64,000 nucleotides of DNA from Sphagnum magellanicum. Lineage: Eukaryota; Streptophyta; Sphagnopsida; Sphagnales; Sphagnaceae. Under the pieces are notes generated by a model. It saw only the letters and a list, made by a program, of their open reading frames with translations, searched no databases and had not been told where the DNA came from. A program made the translations under genes and the position numbers. The stretch lies in assembly GCA_021904315.1 (NCBI GenBank), contig CM038914.1:1-64000 (forward strand). Reading direction: 5' to 3'. Each line of letters opens with the position of its first letter. Positions within the stretch are counted from its first letter, which is position 1. Shown piece by piece: positions 22,321-34,392 of this stretch.

Positions 22321-24238
22321 TACGTAAAACAAACAATTTCTTCCAGTACAGAAGAACAAGAGGGCTTAAGACTGTGGAAAACAACAAGTTTCCAACAACC
22401 CGTCCAATCTTTTTATTAATCAAGAGATCACCACCATACACATACCCAAAATAAAATTAGCAGATGTGGTTCATGGTGGCATTCATAATTCATACATGAA
22501 GGCCACATGCAACTATCCAAGAGCAAGATTGGGAGGGTCACTTTCTCCACCCCCAATCCTTTAACCTAGGATCGTCGTTGAGAATTCCACAACAAAGTGG
22601 TCGTGCAGAAAGCTACTGGTTGGCAAATAGAAAAATACATGAAAGAGAGAAGAAAAAACAGAGAGCTTTCTTTGATGAGCTTTTCGGTGAGCTTGTGTGA
22701 TCTAGCGCTACTAAGTTTTCGCTAAAACTGTTGTGTGCAAGAGTGTTTCAGAGTATCCATTTTTTTCTTTAAGGATGGGCTGCTCACTTTGGCCCGTCAT
22801 GAGAATCCGGAGGTTGTTGTGCTGAAACTTCACTTCCTTTCGCAGAGAAGTTTGTTTGTTTTCAGTGTTCGAATCTGTGTGAGATTTATGGTTTTTTTTG
22901 GATTCAGAGAAGGGAAGAGGAGAGACTGCGGCCGTCTAGCGGCAACGTAGTTGCAAACTAGCTAGAGAATTCATATGACGATGAAGAGAATATGTTTACG
23001 GAAGAGGAAGAGGAGGAGGAGGAGGAAGCTCGCCGCAAGTACTTACAAAAGGGAAAAACAAATTTCCTCGTTTGTTGAACAATGTTTGTAGTTTGACAGT
23101 GCGCGGTCCACGATCAATTCTACAGCTGCGGGTCGTGAGAGATTCGGGTAAACGGAGAAGCTGGAAATTATGTGCAGGATTGCTTCTTCTCAGAATCTTG
23201 TTGACAAATCGGAACAACATGCAGTAGTGGTGCATCGGATCATAGATTTTCACCGGAGAAAGAGAAGGATGAATCTGGGAACATGCAAGGAGAAGGCCAG
23301 TAATCCTCGAATCCGGAGTTCCTGTCGTCGGATCCTGACACCGCCCGCAAAGTTTGATACGTCCAGAAGGAATCATTGACGGTGCTTGCGTAGATTAAGC
23401 TCCACCCATTTGTGTTGGAGCTGTTTCGGAGCCGGTCGTCGTGGGAATGTTTTGTTTCTCTCTACAGGTTTGCAGCAGGAATCAGTAGTCCAGTGCAGGA
23501 TTTGACACTAGGTGGAAATTGCAAGAAGCAATTACAGTAGGAGAGCTCTGCGAACACTTATCGTTCGCCAGTTTTGAGTTGCAGGAGTTCATCATCTTCA
23601 GGAATGATGGCAGCAGAGATGGCAGCAGGAGCATTCGCTTCATTTTATATTACACGATCTTGAAGCATGTTGTAGACGATCGACAAGCGAGCGGAAGAAC
23701 ACTAATCAGTGAGGACGCAAGGAGGATTTACATGACTTGCCAGAAGCCGGTTTGAAGCATATTTACACTAGGAGGAGCAAGAAGAAGGAGAAGCTGCACA
23801 AACAGGAACCGGCAACGAAAGACAGACATAGACAGGCCGAGGTAACGCACAGTAGATCAAATTCGGGTACATTCTCATTTTTACGAACCACCTTCGGCAT
23901 AACCTTTGCTCGGATTGGAAAGTTTTACACTTTCAAAATGAACGCATAGTTGAAGTCTGGTAAATTTTTGACACCGAACTTTTCATTATGTATTTTGTTG
24001 TTAGAATCCAAAATACAAAACGAGGACAATAAAAACAAGGGATGCAAAAAACAAAATAAGCGTTGGTAACCAATCTTTTCATTACGTAACGGACTCGTAA
24101 AAGGTGTTAAAATTTTGATTCATCACACATTTATGGGAATATCTTTAAATAGAACTTGCACATGCAACGCAAGATTTTTTGGGTCATAAGAATTAGAATC
24201 ATTTTTTTCATGATTAGTAAATGATGATTTTAAGAATA
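22321..24238. other. GC-richer region with open frames, no gene recognised
   Basis: Open frames occur on both strands, notably 22996-23376 (minus), 23519-23755 and 23737-23949 (plus). A plus-strand stretch at 22960-23070 encodes a glutamate run followed by ARRKYLQKG, which could be a first exon, but there is no homology I can name. Splice-like TTGCAG motifs occur near 23470. Confidence 0.4.
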
Positions 24239-24783
24239 CTAGTGGGTAACCCGTGGCTACGCCACTCCAGCCACCCCCAACGCTTTGTGCTTTCATGTTT
24301 GGATTTGTAGCCAGGTTTGGCTAAATCTTCCTTCAGATAATTGCCAACTTTTTCCACATCTTCCTACAGATGATGGCCATTTTGGCTACAATTCGCAAAA
24401 AAAAAACCCACCGGTGCTATTATTACCACGAGCCCCCGAGAGACGTTCTTTAATCTTGCACAGCTACAGTACCCAAAATCAGCAACGACCATACCAAAAA
24501 CTTTCCGAAAAGTGACTGCTGATAACTTCCCTCAGTGGGTGTTCTCTGGAGCAAAAGTTGCCGAGCTCCGTCACACACAGTCTGGACCGGACCCGGCCCG
24601 GCACCCCGTTCTTGACGTCGGGTATCCCGGGTCTCCCTTCCGCACTAGAATGTCGTAACCTAATTTCCTCCAATAGCTTTGCCCACAGACTGGGAACAGG
24701 AAATTCCGCCCTCCGATTAGCGCCGGGCTCGGTCGGCCTGAAACCCGAGCTCCGTGACGAACGTAGTGAATTTATATATAAGA
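24239..24783 (-). mobile_element. Short non-autonomous Helitron
   Basis: On the minus strand the element begins TCTTATATATAAATTC after a host A (24784) and ends CTAG before a host T (24238). A perfect hairpin GTGGC-GTA-GCCAC lies ten bases before CTAG, followed by GGGTTACCCA. TC start, 3' hairpin, CTAG end and insertion between A and T are the Helitron hallmarks, and the 3' end resembles the plant form with CACGGGT before CTAG. The 5' end resembles the TCTCTATATATAATAT start of the 60-64 kb Helitrons. Internal sequence (GC-rich, 24540-24740) encodes nothing I recognise. The 3' end is firm; the 5' end is the best of few candidates. Confidence 0.62.
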
Positions 24784-26808
24784 TTCTGTTTAATCAATTA
24801 ATGATATTGTGCCATATGAACTCGATTACCTGATCCACACGTTATAAGGACTTTACGAAACTAGCACTTATAATTCCTAGTCAAGAAAATCCACCCATTT
24901 TTCCTAACAAAATGAAAGGAAATCAAATCAAGACTACGTCCAAAATGAAAAGACTAGGGTGCACAAGCCCTATCATTATATATAAAGCGGTCGCATCCTA
25001 TGTTTGATGGATTCGTATGCACCTAGGTGCAAGGTCAGGCACCCGGAGTAACATCTCGCGGCAAGAAGAAACAAAGATTTGTCCAACGGAATGGTCTTTG
25101 CACCTAAGCGGGGCATAAAATTAATTGACATAAACTTATTCAGACATTTCTTTGGAAAAAATATATGGAATAATTTACCAACAAGGATGTGAGGGGGGCC
25201 TAAGTTTTCAATGACATAATTAGAAGGAGACCCATAAATCACAACATTAACCTAATCTTTTACAATTTGAACATTATTATTTTATGAAACCTAATTAAAA
25301 TTGGGATGAGCTTAGAGACAATTTTAAGATCTTCACAACCATACACACTTAAGACGTGAAGTTCAAGGGAGGATTAGTTTAACTATTAACCTAATAATCT
25401 TAGCTTACATAGTTGTTACTAGTAATAAAAGAATTCAAGGACAAAAATATAACTTACATGGACTAACGTGGAGGGGATACAAGTGGCTTAGGAATATTAA
25501 AGCTAATATAGGTCAATTGTTAATTCATACGTAGTAGGACGAATTCAATAAGAAATTTGAGCATTTAATTAAGAATAATTAATCACTCAAGAATCATACT
25601 CAATATATTACTTCATGTTTGTACTTGACATTCTTCATTTTTTTTCAAACAATATCATGGTGTGTTTATGACATTATTTTGGAATTCAAAAAAAATACAA
25701 GGTGAAAGCATAATCAATGGGACTAAATAGTGTATTTTTGTGGATGGAACGAAAAATATCACAAATTGTATCACTCAATCATTAAACATATAATTCGGTC
25801 GGGTTAAAATATTGAAATGATTAGGATTCTTTATTCTACGTAATAACCGGAGGATGCAGGGTAGGGGGGATTGATTTGTGAAAGAACCAAAGTCCCTGTT
25901 TATGAAAAAGAACAGTCAAATTTTGGAAATTACAACTAGTTTACACTAGTTTACATCGGTTTCCTCCATATTTTTCCATATCATTGATGGCACACGTAAA
26001 GTTTATATTTTTTTAAGCATGTAAAGAAAAAAAATCATAAAATATTTCTTCGTCTAATATGATATGGACTTATGAAAAATTGGTCATTATTAGCTTATTG
26101 AAAAGTCCATAAATATAGTTTTTAGATTGAATTCATTATTTATTTTATTCGTACATTTCTTTGATATGATATTTTACTAATTACAAGTCCCTAACACACA
26201 GCCCATCAGTTAACGGAGCATAGCAGAGTCCACATAAAAACGGTAATCAGAAGCGCAATCCATAAGTTTTGATTTCAAAAGCTTAGGACTTTTACGATTT
26301 TTACAAATTGGTAAAATGATTTTGTGCATCAGGTAAATATTCAAGTTAAGATCTTTAAACAAGTCCATTTGAATAAATTTTGAAATCTATAAAGGGACGT
26401 GGGCATGGCAACGGCAACCACAAGGTAGAATCGGTGGGCGAGACCCAAAGGGGTCCACCCAACCATGCATCAACTCGGATGTTTTAGAAAATATATATTT
26501 AAATATGCAATGAAATAAGCGATTATGAAATGCAAGTAAGTTGAAATTTAGATTTTAAAAAAAGGTGCGAAAGAGGGCAAGGAAAGGGGTAAGAAAAAAC
26601 GATGCAGAAGGAGAGGCAAAAGGGATAAGGAAGGGGAAAAAGAAGAAAGAGGAGGAGGGAAAGTGCGCGAGAAAGGGGGGGGGAACGAGGGAGAGAAGGC
26701 ACGAGGAAAGGCGAAAATGAAAAGAGCGATAATTTGGGCAAATGGGAGTTGAGGCGGGGTAAAGCGAAGCGAAGCAGGGTTTATCGAGTTGAGGCAGGGT
26801 ACAGCCTA
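24784..26808. other. AT-rich intergenic DNA with a purine-rich patch
   Basis: Mostly AT-rich with no gene recognised (the 24976-25242 minus frame has no known match). 26560-26740 is strongly purine-rich (GAAAGAGGAGGAGGGAAAG and similar), like the long tract at 39.7-42.0 kb; the 26523-26741 minus frame is its complement. Confidence 0.6.
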
Positions 26809-27431
26809 TAGGTATGATCTGGGCATTATGGGCATAATGCCGGTGGCTAGTGGTTGTTTGACCAGGAAAAAAACACGAAAGTGCCTGGCTATTTTACCAT
26901 AATGTTGTGGCTGTTTTTGTTGACTTTTTTCATTTTTTGTTACTTTTAGTTACTTTTTTTACTGGTCGTAAGTTTCGTAAGTTACTTTTTATTACTGAAA
27001 GGGGTAAGGTTTGTTACTTTTTGTTACTTTTTTTACTGCTTGTAACTTTGATAAATTACTTTTTACTGTGCCAGGAGGGGCAGGGTTTATATTGTATTCA
27101 TTATGCGACGGGGGAAAGGGTGCACCTTGATTTTTCTCCTTCTTTTTTTTTTATTGTTGAGGGGGAGGGGGGTGGAGGTTAATGTTTTTTTTTTCCCTAG
27201 ATATATGAAAAGGTGGAAGGAGGAGGGGGGAAAAGGGTAGATTGGGTTTTTCTGGAAATGTTTTTTTCATTGTGGAGATGGTAGGGAGGGGAAGGGGGTA
27301 ATTTTTTTTACAAATTCATTATGGGACGGGGGAAAGGGTGCACCGGGGGAAACAGTGCACCTTGATTTTTTTTCTTCTGTTTTTTATTGTTGAGGAGGAG
27401 GGGGGTGGAGGGTAATGTTTTTTTTTTGCCT
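26809..27431 (+). repeat. Dispersed G/T-rich family, copy 2
   Basis: Same block order as copy 1: TATGATCTGGGCATTATGGGC head, TTTGACCAGGAAAAA, two TTTTTGTTACTTTT segments, then G-rich lines with GGGTGCACC. The phrase GCATAATGCCGGTGGC in the head is shared with 43.2 kb. Confidence 0.78.
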
Positions 27432-27850
27432 AAAGGTATGATCTGGGCATTATGAGCATAATGCCGTGGGTTGTTTGACCAGGAAAAATACATTGTGGTG
27501 CCGGGCTTTTTTTGCATAGTGCCGAGTTATATTTGTTGACCTTTTTCACTTTTTGTTATTTTTGGTTACTTTTTTTACTGGTTGTAAGTTTTGTAAGTTA
27601 CTTTTTATTGGTGAAAGGGGTAAAGTTTGTTACTTTTTGTTACTTTTTTTACTGGTTGTAACTTTGATAAATTATTTTTTACTGTTGAAAAGGGCTAGGG
27701 TTTATATTGTATTGATTGTGCGACGAGGGAAAGGGTGCACATTGATTTTTTTTAAAATTTTTTTTTTACTGTTGAGGGGGAGGGGGGTGGAGGTTAATGT
27801 TATTTTTTTCACTTCATTGGAAATGTGGAAGGAGGAGGGGGGCACAGTGA
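27432..27850 (+). repeat. Dispersed G/T-rich family, copy 3 (tandem with copy 2)
   Basis: The head restarts at AGGTATGATCTGGGCATTATG directly after the G-rich tail of copy 2, so the two are head-to-tail. It ends in GGAAGGAGGAGGGGGGC. Confidence 0.78.
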
Positions 27851-29115
27851 CTTGAGAGCCTTTGGTGAACCCAAGCTAATCCATTTAAATATTTCTAAAC
27901 ATTACAAATATCCCATGCTTAGACTAAATCAGGGTGTCTAAGTTCAAATTTAACATTTTTTGGGCTTAATATGGCCACTAAAAGGCCTTGCTCAAAAAGG
28001 TCAAGGTACCAACATGGGTGCTAATTCACCTTGGCCAACTTGTGGCACCTACCTTGATGACTGGTTGGTCAGCTTTAGCTTCTTGAGTGAGGCAATTTAG
28101 TCGCCAAATGAAACCCAAGTGATGTTAAATTTGGAATCAGAGACCTTGATCTTGATTAATCATGGGATATTTATAATATTTAGAAACAATTTAGATGATT
28201 TTTTCTATTTTTACCATGGTACCAATGTTGGTGCTTCTTCATCCAAGGCATGGATTTATAATGTTTAAAAACAATAACGTTTATAAATGTTTTTATCACA
28301 GTCTGACTATAGGTGTTAATTCATCCAAACCCTTGATTGAGGCTTCTTAGTGCATATATTTGACCTGCAAAATCTTAAATTTGGACTTGAGAGCCCTAGC
28401 CCATTAAATATTAAAACTCCATAAATTTGTAATGTTTAGAAATGATATAAATCAATTTGGATTAAGTTTTTTGGCCATTTTACCAGTTTAGCTGTAACTT
28501 TACCTAAGGCCTGTTTGTTTTCCCTTTCCCTAGGTTTGAATGAAGAGCTTCATTTTACAAAGTTTATTGAAAAATTTAACTTATAAGCCCAAATTTGGTG
28601 TAAGATTACATTTGTTGTAATCTATCTAGAACATCAATACCCACAATCAGATTTGGATGAGTCTTATCCAGGAAAAACATTTGGACAAAAATGTATATAT
28701 ATATGAGAGTGTTATTGTTCCAATAAAAGACAACACCTACTTTTCAAAAAAATTGTTGTTGTTGGCATGCTCTGCATGTGCTAGCAATATATGCATATAT
28801 TTGAATTATGGAGATTTCCATGAGGTGGGGTATTCATTAAACAACGGTGGCCACAATATTAGCTTTGGAAAATGCACTAGAGGGCTCACCATTCTGGACC
28901 CAAAATTCAGATTAAAAGCAAATTCTTAGCCAATAGACTTGCATTACAACTGGTGGCAACTCGTACCAACCGCTAATCACATTTCATTTCATTGTTCGGT
29001 AAGTAAAACTTTGGCCTTTTCGTCTGCAGCGGTATGGATCGGTAGTCTATTGTAATAATGTTTTATAATTTTAAAATCCAGTCTTCAAGCCAGATGCAAA
29101 TCTTCTTCCCCTCCA
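27851..29115. other. Intergenic DNA, one unassigned open frame
   Basis: 28657-28929 is a 90-codon plus-strand frame (starts MSLIQEKHLDKN) with mixed composition. I cannot assign it. Loosely repeated phrases such as ATTTATAATGTTTAGAAA occur around 27890, 28160, 28260 and 28430, which suggests an old internal duplication. No other gene seen. Confidence 0.5.
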
Positions 29116-29149
29116 GGTTTAGGGTTTTAGGTTTTAGGGTTTAGGGTTA
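29116..29149 (-). repeat. Inverted interstitial telomere tract
   Basis: Four to five degenerate TTTAGGG units, opposite in orientation to the terminal array and to all tracts before 10.8 kb. It abuts an inverted module copy. Confidence 0.9.
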
Positions 29150-29690
29150 CATGGGTGTCCTCACCAAAATTGGGTTTTTTTTCTTGGGTTTTGAGGTGAC
29201 CTACCCCCCCCCCATTTTCAAGGGTTTTGAAGCCAATGGTGAAGAAATCCCACCATAATCTATCACCATTTGCAAGATACGAGGGGTTTGAAATTTCAGG
29301 GAGGTCGGATAAATGAGGGCATAAAGGGTTAATTATGATATGTGTTGAAAGTTTTGAAGTGACCTACCCCACCATTTTCAAGTGTTTTAAAGCTATTGGT
29401 GGGGTTATTATTGCTTAAAAGTGTAGGGTTTGGAAGATATTGAAGATTTGGGGTTTTTGGGTTACATGGGCATTTGGACCCAATTGTGGTTTTTTTTTGG
29501 GATTTAAAAATGACCCACCCCACCATTTTCAAGTGTTCTGAATCCAATGATGTAAAACACCCACCATAATGTATCACCATTTGGAAGATATGGGGGGTTT
29601 GACTTTTCAGTCCCTGGTTGACTTTTTTGTTTTGTCACATAATTTCAAATTTTGGACAATGAAGTGCATAAGGTTGCTTGGGTTTAGGGT
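29150..29690 (-). repeat. Subtelomeric module, inverted copy
   Basis: Reverse-complement module starting GGGTTACATGGGTGTCC. Of its three C-runs one is expanded to C9 and two are interrupted (CCTACCCCACC, CCCACCCCACC). This is the innermost region with subtelomeric material. Confidence 0.87.
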
Positions 29691-30235
29691 TTATGTAATT
29701 ATGTGAAGTTTTGCCAAATTTATGGAGTTATGCCAAAAATATAGGGTTGTGTCATAGTTTAGCCAAATTTAAGGAATTATGCCGAGTTTTGGCAAAATTA
29801 TGGAAATATGTGAAGTTTTGCCAAAAACATAGAGTTGTGTCATAATTATGCCAAGTTTATGGAGTTATGCCAAGTTTTGCCAAAAATATAGAGTTGTGTC
29901 ATAATTTTGCCAAATTTATGGAATTATGCTAAGTTTTGCCAAAAATATGGAATTATATGAAGTTTTGCCAAAAATATAAAGTTATGTCTTAGTTTTGCCG
30001 AATTTATGGAGTTATGCCAAGTTTTGCCAAAAATATGGAAATATGTGAAGTTTTGCCAAAAATATGGAATTATATGAAGTTTTGCCAAAAATATAAAGTT
30101 ACAATTTAATTTTGTTAAATTTATGGAGTTATGCCAAGTTTTGCCAAAAATATAAAATTATGTTTTAGTTTTGCCAAATTTATGGAGTTATGCCAAGTTT
30201 TGCCAAAAATATGGAATAGTGTGAAGTTTTGTCCA
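29691..30235 (-). repeat. TTTGGCAAAAC satellite, inverted copy
   Basis: Reverse complement of the satellite (AGTTTTGCCAAAAATATGG phrases), about the same length as copy 3. Order and neighbours match 9663-10195 in reverse. Confidence 0.9.
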
Positions 30236-30398
30236 GGTGTACGAAAACCATGTTTATCAAATCCGGGTTTGTGTCAACTGGGTTTATCGACTCCGTGTAT
30301 ATGAAAACCGGTTTACCAAATGCGGGTTTGTGTCAACCAGGTTTACCGAGTCCGGGTGTACGAAAACCGTGTTTACCAAATCCGGGTTTGTGTCAATC
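30229..30398 (-). repeat. ~60 bp GGTTTACC tandem repeat, inverted copy
   Basis: About three units of the repeat seen at 9519-9665, reverse-complemented, with GTGTACGAAAACCGTGTT and CCGGGTTTGTGTCAA phrases. Confidence 0.8.
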
Positions 30399-30416
30399 GT
30401 TTAGGGTTTAGGGTTA
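30399..30416 (-). repeat. Short inverted telomere tract
   Basis: Two and a half TTTAGGG units directly before a second inverted module. Confidence 0.85.
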
Positions 30417-30921
30417 CATGGGTGTTCCCACCAAAATTGGGTTTTTTTTTGGGGTTTTAATGTGACCTACCCCCCATTTTCAAGTGTTCTGAAGACAATG
30501 GTGTAATAATATTTCCCTAATCTATCATCATTTGAAAGATATGGGGAGTATGAAATTTCAGGGGGGCCGGATAGATGAGGGCATGAAGGGTTAATTATTA
30601 AACAATTTGAAACTTTCAAGGTAACCTAACCCCCATTTTCAAGTGTTTTGAAGCTAATGGTGAAGTTAGTTTTGGCAAAATGTGTAGGGTTTGCAAGATA
30701 TAGAAGATTTGGGGTTTTTGGGTTACATGGGCATTTTGACTTAATTTTGGATTTTTTTTAGGGATTTGGAGGTGACCTACCCCCCATTTTCAAGTGTTTT
30801 AAACAAGATGGTGCAAAAAAATTTCCTTAATCTATCACCATTTGGAAGATATAGGGGGGTTTGACTTTTGCAGTTCCTGGTTGACTTTTCCTATATGTGC
30901 ACAGAATTCGAAGGTTTCTAA
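30417..30921 (-). repeat. Subtelomeric module, second inverted copy
   Basis: A diverged inverted module; its C-runs are shortened to five or fewer (GACCTACCCCCCATTTTC). The telomere tract sits on its CCCATG end as in every other copy. Confidence 0.85.
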
Positions 30922-31045
30922 GGCCTATACATATGATCTGGCCACTACGCCCGTAAGGACGCAGGCTGAAGGCTGTTTGACCACAAAAAATGGGGCGTAG
31001 TAGCAGGCTGTTTTGACGTAGTGGCAGGCTGTATTTGGCAGGTGA
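30922..31045 (+). repeat. Dispersed G/T-rich family, head fragment
   Basis: Only the head is present (CCTATACATATGATCTGGCC through GGCAGGCTGTATTTGG). It lies about 370 bases upstream of the LRR kinase pseudogene start. Confidence 0.7.
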
Positions 31046-33031
31046 GCTCAACCGAATTTCCAACTCCACAGCAGCTGAATTTGAATAGATCCTTTTGGGT
31101 CTTTTTGCAATCTTCCGGTGCAGCGCTTTCCACCACTCTCAGAAGGTTTAGGCTCAGCAAGTTTGAATTTTTGTTGAATCCTTCTTTTGGGTTGTGATTG
31201 ATTTCTAGGAGTCTGTTGTTACTATGGTCACAAAGAAAAGCTTTTATAACATTCTGATCCATTTTTACATTTGCATTGTGATTTGGGCTTGCATTCGTCT
31301 TCTTATTTTTGTTGTTGCACTCACCAGGAAACTAGTTAAAGAGTGTTTGAGGGTAACGCACACTAGATCAGAAGGGAGAAACAAAAGAAGAGCTGAAAGT
31401 GTCTGGCTGCTATGGAGGCGGCGAGCAGCAATCTCCCAGTGCTGATAATACTACTAGTGTTTGTTCTAGTGAGCAACTTGCTAGTCTTCCCGAGCGTGGG
31501 AGGAGCACAAAAAGCACAGCAACAGAATCCACAGACAGGCATTGCAGCTTTGTCAGAGATTCGTGCTGCATGGAACAATTCTCATGGCGTATTGAACAGT
31601 TTGACGACGACGACGACGGCAGCGGTGGCGAATGCGAGTAGTTTTTGCAGGAGCTGGAGAGGTGTGACATGCACCGATGTCGATTAACAGTCGCGTGTGT
31701 CAACGATTCATCTGCACGGAGCTGAATTGCGAGGATACCTTTCAGAGGCAGCAGGGAATCTGGGACAACTTCAAATCCTAAGACTTCGAGGAAATCATTT
31801 GAGCGGTACTATTCTGCCATAGCTCGTTAACTGCTCACAACTGCGAGCTCTCTATTTGTATCAGAACGATTTCTCCGATCCCATTCCAGCAGAGATCGTC
31901 ACCGGATCAGGAGCTCTGCAACAGCCGGAAGTTCTACATCCGGCATCCAACAGTCTCACAGGAAGCATGCCAGTTCAGATCGGTAATCTCAAAAGACTGC
32001 GCATCCTGGATCTGTCGAGGAATCTCGTCACAGGTACCATTCCACCAGGTGTGGGAAATCGTTCTCTTCTCACAACCCCAGCACTCCAACAAAACTTCCT
32101 CACCGGAGAGTTGCCATCAGAGCTAAACGGCTCGTCGAATCTTCAAGACTTAACGTGGAACCAGAATCAGCTCTCTGGCACAATTCCATGAAACCTCAGC
32201 AATTGCAGTAAGCTTCAAACCCGAGGCCCGGGAGGCAACGGTTTCTGAGGTACCATAAAAGTGAACTTCAACAATCTTGCGGAGCTTCAAATCTTACAAC
32301 TGGATAACAATCAACTCAACGGGTCCCTGCCAGAGCAGCTTGGCAACGTGGTTTCCTTACTAGAAGTTTCAACGGGTGGAAACTCTTTCTCCGGTCCCAT
32401 TCCATCCACATTCGGCACCCAGATTGTGTACCTGGAGAACTCGAATTTCTCGCAAAATCTTCTCTCTGGTAGCATTCCTCCATCCATTTTCAGTTTGAAG
32501 ATGTTGCAAATCCTGGACCTGCATGGGAACAGCCTCAACCAATCTATTCCATGGAACCTGACACAACTCACGACTCTTCAGATTCCCTCCCTCTCTTCCA
32601 ATCAGTTCTCAGGTTCCATCCCCACAGGCATCGGAGATACGGTCAACCCGACGTCTGTGTCCTCGGACAGAAACCAGTTGTCGGGATTCGTTCCTGCGGA
32701 GTTCGGACGACTTTCCAAATTGAATGTTTTGTCCTGGGCTCTAAATAATCCGACCGGACAGATTCCCGGAAATCTCTCTCTTTGTTACAAGCTGCAAGTT
32801 CTCAATCTGCAAAGAAATCAACTGTGAGGTACCATCCCCTCATCTTTTGGGTCTCTCCGACAATTTCTCGACTTGAGTGGGAACCAACCATCTGGAAACC
32901 TCCCTGTTAAGCTTGGAAACTGCGTAAGTTTGCAAACGCTGGATCTCAGCAACCAAAATTTGACAGGAAGCATTCCTTCTTCATACACCTCACTCAGCAA
33001 TCTGCAGAGTTTCTCTCTTGCAAACAACTGT

Positions 33032-33047
33032 CCGATCGGCCGATCGG
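33032..33047 (+). repeat. 8 bp tandem duplication causing a frameshift
   Basis: CCGATCGG stands twice in a row. Removing one copy restores the LRR frame across this point, so the duplication is the cause of the shift. Confidence 0.9.
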
Positions 33048-33120
33048 TGAAATTCTTGTAGGATTTGCTACTTCTGCCGGCCTGGAAACTTTTTCTGTCA
33101 GTGGAAATGGCCTCAACGGC

Positions 33121-33180
33121 ACCATTCCGACAGATCTCGGTGCCCTCTCAACCATTCCGACAGATCTCGGTGCCCTCTCA
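33121..33180 (+). repeat. Perfect 30 bp tandem duplication in an LRR
   Basis: 33121-33150 and 33151-33180 are identical (start ACCATTCCGACAGATCTCGG). Ten residues (TIPTDLGALS) are repeated in frame, giving an LRR of abnormal length. Confidence 0.97.
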
Positions 33181-33416
33181 AAGTTATCTTCTCTGTCTCT
33201 CTTGAACAATCTTCTTTCTGGCCAGATACCCGTGCCAATCGGCAAGGACTTCAATCTTGCAGTTCCGTTGCTAAGGAACAATGAGCTTAATGGGTCGATC
33301 CGAATGGAGCTCGATGCACTCTCCAACCTTGAAGAACCTAACATCAGAGGGAACCAACTTTCTGGCAACATTCCTCCAGACCTGGCAAACTGCAGCAGGC
33401 TGTCCTATCTTAGTTA

Positions 33417-33532
33417 GTCCGGACAGAAACAATTGGATGGGAGAAGTCCGGACAGAAACAATTGGATGGGAGAAGTCCGGACAGAAACAATTGGATGGGA
33501 GAAGTCCGGACAGAAACAATTGGATGGGAGAA
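33417..33532 (+). repeat. 29 bp tandem repeat, four copies, in an LRR
   Basis: Copies start at 33417, 33446, 33475 and 33504 (start GTCCGGACAGAAACAATTGG) and are identical apart from the edge. Because 29 is not a multiple of three, successive copies are read in different frames. The last one re-enters the proper LRR frame (RNNWMGEIPVEV). Confidence 0.97.
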
Positions 33533-34392
33533 ATCCCAGTGGAAGTTTCACAGGGAGAGCAGTTGGACGAGTTTTTTCTGCAACAGAATGCTTTCCAAGG
33601 GACCATCCCTTCAAGCTTGGGAAATTTGACACCGTCGCAGAATTCGGATCTCGGAAATAACAAGCTCAACGGTTCCATTCCAGGAACTCGGGGTGGTCTC
33701 ACCAACCTTCAGACCTTCAACGTCTCTAAGAACAATTTGCAGGGCCTCATTCCAACAGCTCTTACCACAAGGTTTAACGCTTCTTCATTTGCCGGAAATC
33801 CACTCTTGCGTGACACCCCACTTATGGGTTCACAAGCAATCGGTCATCATCACTCAAGCGGGTTGAGTACAAGGGCAATTGTGGATATGGATGTGGGAGG
33901 AGCAGGGCTATTAGCCCTTATTATACTCCCATCTATTTGTGATCTTTGTATCTGTGTAGGTTGGCAAAGAAGAGGGACGACAGGAGCCAAAGCAAAAGCA
34001 GTCGCAGAGACACTTATCATCATGTTTCAGGAAGCTATTACTATTGCACATATCCATGATGGCACAGGCCATTTTGCAGAAGACCACACGATAAGTCGTA
34101 CATGGTTTGGCATTTCGTTCAAAGCCACTCTTTTCAGTAACAAGTCTGCACCAATGACTATCCTTCAGAGCGTTTTTCTTTTATAATGTGGTAGGTCGAA
34201 TTTTCTCTTTCAAACCTCTCAAAACAGGAGTGGGAGGAGTTCTTACGGGCTGTGAAAATTGCTCTCTCGTGTACAGCTCCAGACCCTGCCCACCGACCCT
34301 CCGTAGGTGAGGTCGTTTCAACAGTGGAAGGATGCCACACCGCCCCAGATACTCCTTCAAATAGCCCAACGGCACAGACATCGCCAACTTGA

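Larger units (their letters stand above)
31412..34392 (+). pseudogene. LRR receptor-like kinase pseudogene, kinase core deleted
   Basis: The frame opens with a signal peptide (MEAASSNLPVLIILLVFVLV) and an LRR N-cap with SWRGVTC. Many 24-residue plant LRRs follow (for example LDLSRNLVTGTIPPGVGN), then FNASSFAGNPLL, a membrane segment near 33880-33965 and the juxtamembrane MFQEAITIAHIHD...FGISFKATL. At about 34150 the sequence jumps to a kinase C-terminus, EWEEFLRAVKIAL and DPAHRPSVGEVV, ending at TGA 34390-34392. Everything between, including ATP-binding, HRD-like and DFG motifs, is missing. In-frame stops stand at 31685, 31820, 32189, 32246, 32825 and 33059. An 8-base duplication shifts the frame at 33032-33047. 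The juxtamembrane and C-terminal motifs match the Arabidopsis At4g36180/At1g75640 type, normally one long exon. It is clearly dead as a kinase. Confidence 0.93.

Noticed and set aside
22960..23160. Possible first exon with a glutamate run and ARRKYLQKG
   Set aside because: No homology, no clear splice partner and strong low-complexity content; kept only as part of an unassigned region.
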